Positions 22,666-31,394 of a stretch of 33,089 nucleotides of DNA are shown in pieces. The position numbers were made by a program, and so were the translations under genes. This DNA comes from Prolixibacteraceae bacterium. GTDB taxonomy: Bacteria > Bacteroidota > Bacteroidia > Bacteroidales > Prolixibacteraceae. The DNA is taken from contig JAONJW010000029.1 of assembly GCA_028377305.1 (NCBI GenBank), positions 1 through 33,089 of the forward strand, read 5' to 3'. Numbering within the stretch: the stretch's first letter is position 1; each line of letters opens with the position of its first letter. Below the pieces are notes generated by a model, which did not search any database, had not been told where the DNA came from, and saw only the letters and a program-made list of their open reading frames with translations.

Positions 22666-24738
22666 ATGAAAAAACTAACTACGATCCTGTTGGTACTACT
22701 ATTTGTGCAATGTACAAACACAACTGCGCCTAAAAAACTCGGGCCTACACCTTCACCAAGACAATTGGCATGGCAAGAGATCGAATTCTATGCATTCATC
22801 CATTTTAGCATGAACACCTTCACGGATGATGAGTGGGGATATGGAGATAAGAACCCTTCACTTTTTAATCCAACAGATCTTGACTGTAGACAGTGGGCAA
22901 GAGTCTGTAAAGAGGCCGGCATGAAAGGTATAATTCTTACCGCCAAACATCACGATGGATTCTGTCTTTGGCCAACCAAAACAACCGACTATTCGGTCAA
23001 AGAATCTCCGTGGAAGAATGGGCAAGGGGATTTAGTCAAAGAGCTTAGAGAAGCCTGTGATGAATATGGATTAAAACTTGGTATATATCTTTCGCCATGG
23101 GATCGAAATAACAAAACTTATGGGACACCAGAATACCTAGATATCTTCAGAGCACAACTTCGTGAACTACTAACCCAATACGGTGATGTATTTGAAGTCT
23201 GGTTTGATGGTGCTAACGGAGGAGATGGTTACTATGGTGGCGCTAGAGAGTCTCGAAAGATAGATAGAAAAACATATTACGATTGGGAGAACACCTATAA
23301 AATTGTTAGAGAACTTCAACCCAATGCTTGTCTTTTTAGTGATGCTGGGCCAGACGTCAGATGGGTAGGGACCGAAGAAGGTTTTGCCAATAAAACCAAC
23401 TGGAGTACACTTAGAAGAGACGAAGTGTGGCCAGGATGGGATCGCTATGTAGAACTAAGATCGGGGCACGAAGATGGTGATTACTGGGTTCCAGCAGAGG
23501 TTAACACTTCGATCCGTCCAGGATGGTTCTATCATGAAAGAGAGGATCATCAAGTGAAAACATTACCTCACCTAATGGATACCTACTATCACTCCATTGG
23601 GCGTAACGGAACATTCCTTTTAAATCTCCCAGTAGATAGAAGAGGACAGATACATGCAATCGACGAGAAGAGACTCATTGCATTAGGAAAACAGATCAAA
23701 GAAGATTTCCAAGATGAGGTAACCAAGACAGTAAAGAATATCTCTGCTTCAAACACCAGGGGGCAATCTGATACATTCGGCACACAAGGGCTTCTTGACA
23801 AAGACATGAACACCTACTGGGCAACAGACGATGATGTAACATCGGCTTCATTTACAATGAATTTCGAACAACCTATTACTTTCAATCGAGTACTGCTTCA
23901 AGAGAATATTCAACTTGGGCAACGTGTACAAAAATTTAGTGTAGCCATTTGGAAAGATAACCAGTGGAAAGAAGTTGCTAAAGAGACTACGATAGGGTAT
24001 AAGCGCATATTAAGAGTTCCAAACACGACCACCAATAAAGTTCGCATTTCGATCCTTAAAGCCAAAGGAGCAATTACAATATCCAAAGCGGCTCTATTTT
24101 TAGCTCCGGCACTACTGGTGGAGCCACGTATGCATAGAACTCAAGACGGTCTTTTCTACATCATCGCACCTGACCAAGAGTCGGAAATATATTACACATT
24201 GAATGGGAAAAATCCAATGGATAATCCTATCAAGTATACAGCCCCATTTACACTAGATCATAAGGCACAAGTAAACGCAATTATTAAAGATCCTAAGAGT
24301 GGGAAATATAGCCCTGTCACTTCTAAATATTTTGATATTCCTGCCACAGACTGGAAAGTTGTGGGTACAAGCACATCTAACTTTGAGAAGATGGTGAATG
24401 GACAGGATCACAACATAGGAATGATCGAGGATAACAAGAAAGGAATGGTTATCGATCTTGGTAAAGTGTATACAATCGATGGATTTAGATATCTTCCAGT
24501 TCAGAATCGTTGGAGCATGAACTTTATCAAAAGATATGCATTCTACGTAAGCATGAATGGAAGAAGCTGGGGTAAACCAGTCTTGCAAGGTAGTTTCGAC
24601 AACATAAGAAACAATCCAATACTTCAAAGTAAAGTAGGTGCTAACAAGAAAGGTCGTTACATCAAATTTATTCCCTTAGAAACAACTGACAAACAGAATA
24701 AAGCATCCATTGCAGAATTCAACATATTGACCAAATAA
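22666..24738 (+). CDS. Alpha-L-fucosidase lipoprotein, GH29, with F5/8-type and CHB_HEX_C-type domains
   Basis: 690 aa. The signal peptide ends at the lipobox LLFVQC (Cys16). The GH29 catalytic domain covers ~30-350: WQEIEFYAFIHFSMNTFTDDEWGYG, LTAKHHDGFCLWPTKTTDYSV, and YGDVFEVWFDGANG containing the nucleophile Asp181. WVPAEVNTSIRPGWFYHE holds the candidate acid/base Glu as in the alpha-1,3/4-specific B branch. Residues ~355-480 form a discoidin (F5/8 type C, CBM32-like) domain, ~490-555 a chitobiase/hexosaminidase C-terminal-like segment (EIYYTLNGKNPM), and ~560-690 a second F5/8-like domain. It removes alpha-linked fucose from glycans at the cell surface or in the periplasm. With the GH20 enzyme further right it points to use of fucosylated, GlcNAc-containing glycans. 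Confidence 0.93.
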   Translation: MKKLTTILLVLLFVQCTNTTAPKKLGPTPSPRQLAWQEIEFYAFIHFSMNTFTDDEWGYGDKNPSLFNPTDLDCRQWARVCKEAGMKGIILTAKHHDGFCLWPTKTTDYSVKESPWKNGQGDLVKELREACDEYGLKLGIYLSPWDRNNKTYGTPEYLDIFRAQLRELLTQYGDVFEVWFDGANGGDGYYGGARESRKIDRKTYYDWENTYKIVRELQPNACLFSDAGPDVRWVGTEEGFANKTNWSTLRRDEVWPGWDRYVELRSGHEDGDYWVPAEVNTSIRPGWFYHEREDHQVKTLPHLMDTYYHSIGRNGTFLLNLPVDRRGQIHAIDEKRLIALGKQIKEDFQDEVTKTVKNISASNTRGQSDTFGTQGLLDKDMNTYWATDDDVTSASFTMNFEQPITFNRVLLQENIQLGQRVQKFSVAIWKDNQWKEVAKETTIGYKRILRVPNTTTNKVRISILKAKGAITISKAALFLAPALLVEPRMHRTQDGLFYIIAPDQESEIYYTLNGKNPMDNPIKYTAPFTLDHKAQVNAIIKDPKSGKYSPVTSKYFDIPATDWKVVGTSTSNFEKMVNGQDHNIGMIEDNKKGMVIDLGKVYTIDGFRYLPVQNRWSMNFIKRYAFYVSMNGRSWGKPVLQGSFDNIRNNPILQSKVGANKKGRYIKFIPLETTDKQNKASIAEFNILTK

Positions 24739-24747
24739 ACATCACCA

Positions 24748-24788
24748 AAGAGAAGCTGTCTTGATCACCAAGGCAGCCTCTCTTTTTT
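24748..24788. terminator. Terminator between the fucosidase and CDF genes
   Basis: AAGAGAAGCTGTCTTG pairs with CAAGGCAGCCTCTCTT (a few G-T wobbles) around ATCAC, then TTTT. It lies between convergent genes and touches the stop codon of the CDF gene. Confidence 0.8.
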
Positions 24789-25716
24789 AACTACAATCTA
24801 TATCTGAACATTCGATATCTGATAATTCCATCTCAAGAGTTGCATGACCAATTCCGTGGTGCATTAGATTGTGCTTTATCTCATCTCTAAGCACTCCTAA
24901 TTCTTTCATTGACATATTCCCTTGTTCTATCTCAATATGGCCTGTCAGAGCCACTAATGTGCTACTAATAGGCCATATGTGGATGTGGTGTACCTCTTTT
25001 ACTCTAGAATCCTTCTCTAATATCGATATAATCTCTCCATAATCGATATTCTTAGGAACTGCATCCATCACCAAACGAACACTCTCTTTCAATAACCCAT
25101 AGGTACTTACAGCAATGATAATGGCAATGATAATACTTATGGTTGGATCGATCCATGTCGCACCAGTATATTTGATTAGTAGGCCTGAGGCGACCACTCC
25201 AACTGAGACCAAAGCATCTACTAGTAGATGCACAAAAGCACCTCTTATATTTATGTCCTCTTTTTGATCTTTGAAAAATAGAAATGCTGAAACACCGTTA
25301 ATCAGAACACCTATTGCAGCCACGACGATGATGCCATTCCCATTGATTACCAGAGGTGATTGAAATCGTTCGATAGATTCCCATGCAATAGTACCCACCA
25401 CAAAACAGAGCACCACCGCATTAATCAAGGAAGCAAGAATTGTTCCTTTCTTATATCCATAAGTAAATTGGTCCGAGCGAACCTTTTGTGCCAGTCGGAG
25501 TCCAAACCAAGATAACAGCAGGCTAGCAACGTCCGATAGATTATGTGTAGCATCTGAGATCAAAGCAAGGGAGTCTGTAGCAATACCAACCATATACTCT
25601 GTAGCCGTGAACGCCACATTTAAGATAATCCCTACTTTAAATGCAAAACCAATACGATCTGGAACCGAGTGATGATGGTGGTGCTGACCACCTGAATGAG
25701 AATGAGAATGTGACAT
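24787..25716 (-). CDS. Cation diffusion facilitator (CzcD/ZitB-type zinc exporter)
   Basis: 309 aa. It exports Zn(II) and related metals from the cytoplasm in exchange for protons across the inner membrane. A His-rich N-terminus (HSHSHS and HHHHH) precedes six transmembrane helices. The two metal-site signatures are visible: SDATHNLSD in helix 2 (His58, Asp62) and HLLVDALVS in helix 5. The cytoplasmic C-terminal domain contains HHIHIWPISS and GHATLEME, the usual CDF dimerisation/metal-sensing fold, and the tail ends with ECSDIDCS, giving two extra Cys. Length is normal. An inverted repeat AACAC-TACTT-GTGTT just upstream (25739-25753) might be an operator. It is separated from the NCS2 gene by a terminator. 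Confidence 0.93.
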   Translation of the reverse strand: MSHSHSHSGGQHHHHHSVPDRIGFAFKVGIILNVAFTATEYMVGIATDSLALISDATHNLSDVASLLLSWFGLRLAQKVRSDQFTYGYKKGTILASLINAVVLCFVVGTIAWESIERFQSPLVINGNGIIVVAAIGVLINGVSAFLFFKDQKEDINIRGAFVHLLVDALVSVGVVASGLLIKYTGATWIDPTISIIIAIIIAVSTYGLLKESVRLVMDAVPKNIDYGEIISILEKDSRVKEVHHIHIWPISSTLVALTGHIEIEQGNMSMKELGVLRDEIKHNLMHHGIGHATLEMELSDIECSDIDCS

Positions 25717-25802
25717 ATCGTTGAATTAATTACATACAACACTACTTGTGTTAAAGATAATCATTCTAAATACCACTTCCATTATAAATAGTCTATAAAC
25801 AA

Positions 25803-25833
25803 CAAAAGCTACCATTGGGTGTGGTAGCCTTTG
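25803..25833 (-). terminator. Terminator after the NCS2 permease gene
   Basis: CAAAAGCTACCA and TGGTAGCCTTTG pair over 12 bases (one wobble) around TTGGGTG, 25 nt past the permease stop codon. Confidence 0.75.
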
Positions 25834-25857
25834 AAGTATATATTATGAATCGTTAAC

Positions 25858-27168
25858 TTATAGAGAGTCCACGATGAATTTACCGATAAACAATAACGAC
25901 AATACCACAGTGACAACACTCACGTCCTTCACCTTTCCAGTCAATAGTTTTAAGAATACATAAGAGATCAAACCAAATACAATACCTTCTGCAATTGAGT
26001 AAGTAAATGGCATCATAACCATGGTAAAGAAAGCTGGAATAGCTTCTGTGAAATCATCCAAATCGATATTCTTAATTGGCGTAACCATCATTACCCCTAC
26101 AATGATAAGAGCTGGAGCAGTTGCAGCACCAGGAACCATCAAGAAGATAGGAGCCAAGAATAAAGAGATAAAGAACATTCCAGCAGTAGATAGTGCCGTA
26201 AGACCTGTACGTCCACCTTCTGCAACACCTGCAGCACTCTCAACGAATGTAGTTACAGTAGATGTTCCTAAGAAAGCTCCTACCGTAGTACCAACAGAGT
26301 CGGCAAAAAGAGCTTGCTTTACATTAGGAATACGACCATCCTTGTCCAACATGTCTGCTTTAGTTGTTACACCAATAAGTGTTCCAACAGTATCAAACAT
26401 ATCAACAAATAGGAAGGTGAATAGTACCGTAACCATTGAGAATATTCCTTCTGCTGAATTCAACCAGTCCCACTGGAATTTAAACATAATAGGCTCCAAC
26501 GAAGGAACAGCGAAATTGATCTCACTCGGAACATGAGTAACTCCCAGAGGGATACCAATAATTGTAGCAACAAACAATCCAACAAGGATAGCACCTCTAA
26601 CATTTAATGCCAACAGTACACCTGTAATAAATACGCCCAATAAAGCGACCACAGCAGAAGGTGAAGTGATCTCTCCAAGACCAACTAAGGTTGCCTCATG
26701 CGCAACAACGATACCAGCATTTTTCATCCCAATCAAAGCGATAAAAAGACCAATACCTACAGAAATAGCATGCTTAATATTTTTAGGAATAGAATTAATG
26801 ATCAACTCACGAATATTGAATGCCGTCATCAAAAGGAAGATGATCCCTTCTAAGAAAACAGCAGTCAAAGCAAACTCCCAGTCGTGTCCCATAGATAGAC
26901 AAACACCAAAAGCAAAGAATGCATTTAGTCCCATACCTGGAGCCAAAGCAAAAGGGAGTTTGGCAACCAATGCCATCACTAGAGTAGCGACAACTGCAGA
27001 AAGAGCAGAAGCTGTAAATACAGCACCTTTATCCATTCCACAAGCACTTAGGATATCTGGGTTCACAGCCAAGATATAGGCCATGGTCATAAATGTTGTA
27101 ATACCAGCTAGGATCTCTGTCTTCACAGTAGTCCCATTCTCTTTTAACTTAAAAAACTTCTCTAACAT
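25858..27168 (-). CDS. NCS2-family purine permease (AzgA/PbuG/GhxP branch)
   Basis: 436 aa with about 13-14 transmembrane helices. It imports hypoxanthine, guanine or adenine with protons across the inner membrane. The start KLKENGTTVKTEILAGITTFMTMAYILAVNP, followed by LAPGMGLNAFFAF and the GTSTVTTFVESAAGVAEGGRTGLTAL motif, is diagnostic of the AzgA-like (COG2252) branch as opposed to uracil/xanthine permeases. Length is normal. It lies 54 bp downstream of the DUF5020 gene on the same strand and also has its own promoter in that gap. Co-localisation suggests that DUF5020 brings purines or nucleosides across the outer membrane and this protein across the inner one. Confidence 0.93.
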   Translation of the reverse strand: MLEKFFKLKENGTTVKTEILAGITTFMTMAYILAVNPDILSACGMDKGAVFTASALSAVVATLVMALVAKLPFALAPGMGLNAFFAFGVCLSMGHDWEFALTAVFLEGIIFLLMTAFNIRELIINSIPKNIKHAISVGIGLFIALIGMKNAGIVVAHEATLVGLGEITSPSAVVALLGVFITGVLLALNVRGAILVGLFVATIIGIPLGVTHVPSEINFAVPSLEPIMFKFQWDWLNSAEGIFSMVTVLFTFLFVDMFDTVGTLIGVTTKADMLDKDGRIPNVKQALFADSVGTTVGAFLGTSTVTTFVESAAGVAEGGRTGLTALSTAGMFFISLFLAPIFLMVPGAATAPALIIVGVMMVTPIKNIDLDDFTEAIPAFFTMVMMPFTYSIAEGIVFGLISYVFLKLLTGKVKDVSVVTVVLSLLFIGKFIVDSL

Positions 27169-27191
27169 CTCTATGATTTTTTTGAAGGTTG

Positions 27192-27221
27192 CGAAAGTAA
27201 TGATTTTGGTTTTAATACAAA
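27192..27221 (-). promoter_or_regulatory. Internal promoter of the NCS2 permease gene
   Basis: On the minus strand: TTTG (27218-27221), 18-bp spacer, TACTTTCG (27192-27199; one mismatch). It starts right after the DUF5020 stop codon and gives a ~17-nt leader, so the permease can be expressed separately. Confidence 0.6.
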
Positions 27222-27222
27222 A

Positions 27223-27936
27223 TTAGAATGTCCATTTTACGGCTAATGTTGGATTCACCATGAACCCTTCATTTCCTGCAAAATTTGAGCTCATTTCAAT
27301 CTCAGAACCTATTGAGAAGTTTTTATTTACATTATACCAGAACTGAGGTTCAGTAATAAAGACAAACTCTTTGTTATGCTCACCACTATCATCAAATGTT
27401 AAAACATCCTCTTTCCAGAAATCAGCAAATCCCATTGCCGTAAACTTCCTATCAAAGAAATTTAAATTCCAAACACCTGTAATTTGGAATGATGCATCAT
27501 GTTTATGTTGTATCCACTTATAATTCAAAGACAAGGTAAAAATCTTAGAAAAATCTGGAGTGGCCCAAGTGTATTGACCTCCAACCAAAACAGCATTGTT
27601 AATTGGGTTTGAAGAGAATCCTGATTCTGCAGTAGCATCTGGCAAAGTAAAGAAACCACCATTATACTCTACTCTTGGCTCGAATGCACTAGTCTTTGAA
27701 ACCTTAAAACTACGAGCAATCTCCCAATATGCTTGACTAACTCCTTGAAAATCGTTTGCACCATAGTCCATGTCGATAAAAAAGAAAGTTGATCCCCATT
27801 GATCTGGTTTAAACATCTCAACAGTCGTTGTAAAATATTGTCTACCTTCACCTAAGTCATAATGTAACTGCACATTCTGCGCTTTTGCAGATAATACTCC
27901 AATAAAAAGGGCAATTAGAATTATTAGCTTTTTCAT
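27223..27936 (-). CDS. DUF5020 outer-membrane protein, Tsx-like channel
   Basis: 237 aa. Signal peptide (MKKLIILIALFIGVLSAKAQ). The mature start QNVQLHYDLGEGRQYFTTTVEMFKPDQWGSTFFFIDMDYG is the DUF5020 signature, related to the nucleoside channel Tsx. Strands alternate through to a C-terminal LAVKWTF with the terminal Phe used for barrel insertion. The length fits a 12-strand barrel. It would pass nucleosides or nucleobases through the outer membrane. The neighbouring NCS2 purine permease on the same strand supports this. A TACTTTTG -7 box lies upstream at ~27995-28002 (minus strand) without a clear -33; no purine riboswitch is visible. Confidence 0.88.
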   Translation of the reverse strand: MKKLIILIALFIGVLSAKAQNVQLHYDLGEGRQYFTTTVEMFKPDQWGSTFFFIDMDYGANDFQGVSQAYWEIARSFKVSKTSAFEPRVEYNGGFFTLPDATAESGFSSNPINNAVLVGGQYTWATPDFSKIFTLSLNYKWIQHKHDASFQITGVWNLNFFDRKFTAMGFADFWKEDVLTFDDSGEHNKEFVFITEPQFWYNVNKNFSIGSEIEMSSNFAGNEGFMVNPTLAVKWTF

Positions 27937-28240
27937 TGTTAATTGTTTAAGCTTTTTATTAAATTAAATATGGATTAGAAACGCTGCAAAAGTAAAAATT
28001 CGTCCATCACACATTTATGATTCTTAGCAAAGAAATAGCCTTGTTAATAATTTGGTAACACACCACTTTTTAATTTAAATAGCCCTGTTTTTTAATATGT
28101 CCGCAATGTTAATTATATTCTTTTTATTTAAGTACCCCCATTTTTATCAAGACTATATGAAATAAAATTACAATAGCCGATTGACCTATGATCTACAAAA
28201 AAATAATTCCCCAATTCTTATATTATACAACATGATTTCA
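27937..28240. other. Divergent promoter region between DUF5020 and ispD
   Basis: About 300 bp without a gene. It carries the minus-strand -7 box for DUF5020 and leads into the plus-strand -7 box of ispD. No riboswitch or repeat was recognised. Confidence 0.45.
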
Positions 28241-28248
28241 TAAATTTG
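28241..28248 (+). promoter_or_regulatory. -7 element of the ispD promoter
   Basis: TAAATTTG matches TAnnTTTG exactly and lies 26 nt before the ATG at 28275; no TTTG at -33. Confidence 0.5.
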
Positions 28249-28274
28249 CTTTGGTCTATTATATACAAACAATC

Positions 28275-28937
28275 ATGGAAAAAACTGTAGTCATTGTAGC
28301 AGGAGGGAATGGGACACGAATGGGAACAAATCGCCCAAAACAGTTTCTCGAAATAAAAGGCAAATCTATTCTAGAACACACTATGAATAGCTTCTACCAA
28401 TTCGATCCTATGATGGAGATGATTATTGTTTTGCCCAAAGATCAAATGAATATATGGTCTCAATATTGTCAAGAAAATGACGTAAAAATACCTCACCAGG
28501 TCACTTCTGGAGGAGATAGTCGTTTTGTCTCAGTGAAGAACGGTCTTGCAGTCGTAAAAAACAGAGGTGTCATAGCCATTCATGACGGGGTTCGCCCCTG
28601 TGTATCAAAAACAACACTTCAACGATGCTTTGAAGAAGCTAGCCAATATGGAGCAGTAGTACCTGTTGTTGCACCAGTAGACTCCATAAGGCATATCAAT
28701 GGCAATAAATCAAAGGCAGTAGATAGAAGTATGTATGCATTAGTTCAAACACCACAAACATTCCAATGGGATATTTTATCAAAAGCTTACCGGCAGGATT
28801 TTGATGCATTGTTTACCGATGATGCATCTGTGGTTGAGAAACTAGGTGTCGAGATGAAACTGGTCGAAGGGAACAGAGAAAACCTAAAAGTTACAACGCC
28901 TGCTGATCTTAAATGGATAGAACCATTTCTAGAGTGA
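28275..28937 (+). CDS. ispD: 2-C-methyl-D-erythritol 4-phosphate cytidylyltransferase
   Basis: 220 aa from ATG 28275 (MEKTVVIVAGG; the upstream in-frame TTG at 28251 falls next to the promoter and is rejected). It catalyses the third step of the MEP isoprenoid pathway: MEP + CTP to CDP-methylerythritol, in the cytoplasm. The nucleotide-binding motif AGGNGTRMGTNRPKQF is complete, as are AIHDGVRPCVS and LVQTPQTFQWDIL, and the C-terminal TDDASVVE ... VEGNRENLKVTTPADL is typical. Length is normal. It is convergent with the GH20 gene, only 40 bp apart. Confidence 0.96.
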   Translation: MEKTVVIVAGGNGTRMGTNRPKQFLEIKGKSILEHTMNSFYQFDPMMEMIIVLPKDQMNIWSQYCQENDVKIPHQVTSGGDSRFVSVKNGLAVVKNRGVIAIHDGVRPCVSKTTLQRCFEEASQYGAVVPVVAPVDSIRHINGNKSKAVDRSMYALVQTPQTFQWDILSKAYRQDFDALFTDDASVVEKLGVEMKLVEGNRENLKVTTPADLKWIEPFLE

Positions 28938-28977
28938 TAAGCATAAAGTCAATCACTATTGAAATCTAGGAGGTTTA

Positions 28978-31155
28978 TTATAATCTTTTAAGGTAGACCT
29001 TACCTCTTCCTCTTAAAGCCTGATGGAAGGTCATATCCACTATTAACATTCCTTCTTCATTTGTTTTGACCTTTACTTTTTTAGTCCTCTTTGGATTAAG
29101 TGTAAATTGATGCGTTACGGCATGATCTTCTTTCGAAGTTCGATATGTTAACGTCGATGATATTTTCGATCCTTTCTGTAATAGTACTTCAATCTGATAA
29201 TTTGCATTCGGAATCAATCCTTTTGTCGTACAATGCACCTTGACATCCTCATGAGTAAAAGTCATCATTGGTCTCTTTATAATCAAATCTGAAACATATG
29301 ATGCAGCCCTTCCAGAGGGGCTATAGGTCACATACTTTACTTTGTTCAGATCTTTACATCCAAACATTTTTGAGTATTTAGTTCCATTCTTAAGCGGAGA
29401 CTCCCCATTAGTATTGTATCTAACCTCTGCTTCCTTGAATGGCTTTTTAATATAAACAGAGTCATTGTCTTCTATATAGGCGATCGCACGAGGAATCCGA
29501 TATGGAATATTCTGAGCATCTAGTCGATTCAAGTGATACATCCCAAGTCTATTCATAAATGAACGATAAGATTTGTGCTTTGTATTTGTCCACCCTACTT
29601 CAGATAGAGCGCATATGCGTGGATAACTTTTATACCAGAACTGAACAAGTTCAGGCACAACAAATTCACTCCACAAAGCACCAGAAACCCCTTTAATATT
29701 CTTTTGAAAAGAAGCAGGGATGTCCCATAGTGGATTATAATTATATACATCCTCTAATGAAACGATGCCAGCCCACGAATGCCCAGGCTCATTCACATGG
29801 TTCGCTTCTTTCATGTCGAAATAGCAATAGGGACCAGGGGCCATAACCACATCGATATTACGCTTTGCAGCTTTGATGCCAGGATCGACTCCTTCCCAAG
29901 ACATTATCATCGTTCCTTTGGGCAGCTCACCGCCTAAAAGTATTTCATTCCAACCGATAGGATTCTTTCCTTTACTATGAAGCATTTCTGTTATATGGTG
30001 TACAAAATCATTTTGTAATGCTTTCTCATCTTTTAAATGATGCTCTCTCATATATTTTTGACACTTTGGACATCTTTTCCATTGGCTAAATCTCACTTCA
30101 TCTCCACCAAAATGGATATATTTAGATGGGAATAGTGCCGCGATCTCCGTGAATATATCATCAAGCAATTTTAAATTATTAGGACTAGATGCACACACAA
30201 CATCTCCTTTGTGAGGAGTAGGACTACATCCTAAACCCAACGACTTATTGAGTGCTCTAGAGTGACCTGGGACATCAATCTCAGGTATAATATCCACTCC
30301 CCTTAATAATGCATACTTCACTAGCATACGAATCTGATCCTGGGTATAGTAGAATGGACCATAAGGATCTTTATCCATTGGCTGATAAGAAGGACTTTTT
30401 TTATGACGATAAGGTAAGAGTTTCTCCTTGATCCCTCTTATAGCACCGACTTCGGTCAACTCTGGATGTGATTTTATCTCAATTCTCCATCCTTGGCTAT
30501 CTGCAAGATGAAGATGCAAAGTGTTCATCTTATGCTGTGATAAAACATCTACATACCTAAGCAGCAGAGGAAAAGGCATAAAGTGTCTACTCACATCCAC
30601 CATCATTCCTCTATATGTAAAATGTGGCTTGTCTTTGATTTGAAGTGGCGGAAGTTCGATCCTTGTCATTAGATCAGGCTCATCATACTTCTGTGCATAT
30701 ACATAAGGTGGTAATAGTTGCAAGAATGTCTGAATACCATAGTATACTCCAGCGGCACTACCTCCTTGAATTATTACATGATGGTCTTTAATGGAAAGAA
30801 TATACTCTTCTTTAGATAAAGTAGAATTAATGCTTAATGAGATATCTCCCTGGTTGTCAACCATTACCTTAGCATTGGTTAGACGAGACAGTTTTTCAAC
30901 TAGATAATTTGCCGTTGGAACCAACTCATTTTTACAACCGATTGATTTTAAATCATTCAAATAGAATGCCTCCCCCTCTTCTATCGTTAAATGGTTTACC
31001 TGTGGCACAAAGCGTTGTAACACTTCAGCCTTCGTAAATTTTCGATGTGACGTAGGCAAACTGCATGAGAATAATTGCAGTGGTAGAATAAGAAGAAGTG
31101 CATAAATCCAATATTCTCTACGCGGCATAAATATCTTTCTTTTCATAAGGTCCAT
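28978..31155 (-). CDS. Beta-N-acetylhexosaminidase lipoprotein, GH20
   Basis: 725 aa from ATG 31155; an ATG at 31146 is an equal alternative, while the TTG at 31191 is unlikely. The signal peptide ends at a lipobox LQLFSC. A GH20b N-terminal domain (~45-175) is followed by the GH20 TIM barrel (~178-550): FTYRGMMVDVSRHFMP, HLHLADSQGWRIEI, IIPEIDVPGHSRA and HFGGDEVRFSQW, which holds the catalytic Asp352-Glu353 pair; this supports substrate-assisted catalysis through the N-acetyl group. The C-terminus (AEVRYNTNGESPL and beyond) resembles the CHB_HEX_C domain. It removes terminal GlcNAc/GalNAc from glycans or glycoconjugates at the envelope. GH20 and the GH29 fucosidase often act on the same mucin- or glycoprotein-type chains. 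Confidence 0.95.
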   Translation of the reverse strand: MDLMKRKIFMPRREYWIYALLLILPLQLFSCSLPTSHRKFTKAEVLQRFVPQVNHLTIEEGEAFYLNDLKSIGCKNELVPTANYLVEKLSRLTNAKVMVDNQGDISLSINSTLSKEEYILSIKDHHVIIQGGSAAGVYYGIQTFLQLLPPYVYAQKYDEPDLMTRIELPPLQIKDKPHFTYRGMMVDVSRHFMPFPLLLRYVDVLSQHKMNTLHLHLADSQGWRIEIKSHPELTEVGAIRGIKEKLLPYRHKKSPSYQPMDKDPYGPFYYTQDQIRMLVKYALLRGVDIIPEIDVPGHSRALNKSLGLGCSPTPHKGDVVCASSPNNLKLLDDIFTEIAALFPSKYIHFGGDEVRFSQWKRCPKCQKYMREHHLKDEKALQNDFVHHITEMLHSKGKNPIGWNEILLGGELPKGTMIMSWEGVDPGIKAAKRNIDVVMAPGPYCYFDMKEANHVNEPGHSWAGIVSLEDVYNYNPLWDIPASFQKNIKGVSGALWSEFVVPELVQFWYKSYPRICALSEVGWTNTKHKSYRSFMNRLGMYHLNRLDAQNIPYRIPRAIAYIEDNDSVYIKKPFKEAEVRYNTNGESPLKNGTKYSKMFGCKDLNKVKYVTYSPSGRAASYVSDLIIKRPMMTFTHEDVKVHCTTKGLIPNANYQIEVLLQKGSKISSTLTYRTSKEDHAVTHQFTLNPKRTKKVKVKTNEEGMLIVDMTFHQALRGRGKVYLKRL

Positions 31156-31246
31156 AACTGTCTTTCTATTGATTAGTATAGGATATACCAACTTTTAGCA
31201 ATTTCTAAGCTAACACTGGATAATCAAATACTATTACATACAAAAA

Positions 31247-31270
31247 GAAGTTGCCCTTGAGGGCAACTTC
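31247..31270 (-). terminator. Hairpin terminator facing the minus strand, between divergent genes
   Basis: GAAGTTGCCC-TTGA-GGGCAACTTC is a perfect 10-bp stem. The T-run (TTTTTG) follows it only on the minus strand, so it would stop transcripts coming from the right, i.e. antisense to comF. It also shows that comF cannot begin as early as 31251. Confidence 0.7.
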
Positions 31271-31394
31271 CTTCTATCGTTCATTTAAGAGTTGTGTCAA
31301 GGAAAATGGGAAAATGGTACTTCACAATCTCATTAAAAGAACATATAATAAGATGAAATTATTCATCTGCAGTGCTAATTTAACAAAAAAAAAT

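Noticed and set aside
24253-24627. 124-codon frame antisense to the fucosidase gene
   Set aside because: Shadow of a well-supported gene; no family features.
26021-27079. Long open frames of 171 and 137 codons antisense to the NCS2 permease gene
   Set aside because: They mirror the codon pattern of the permease on the other strand and match no family.
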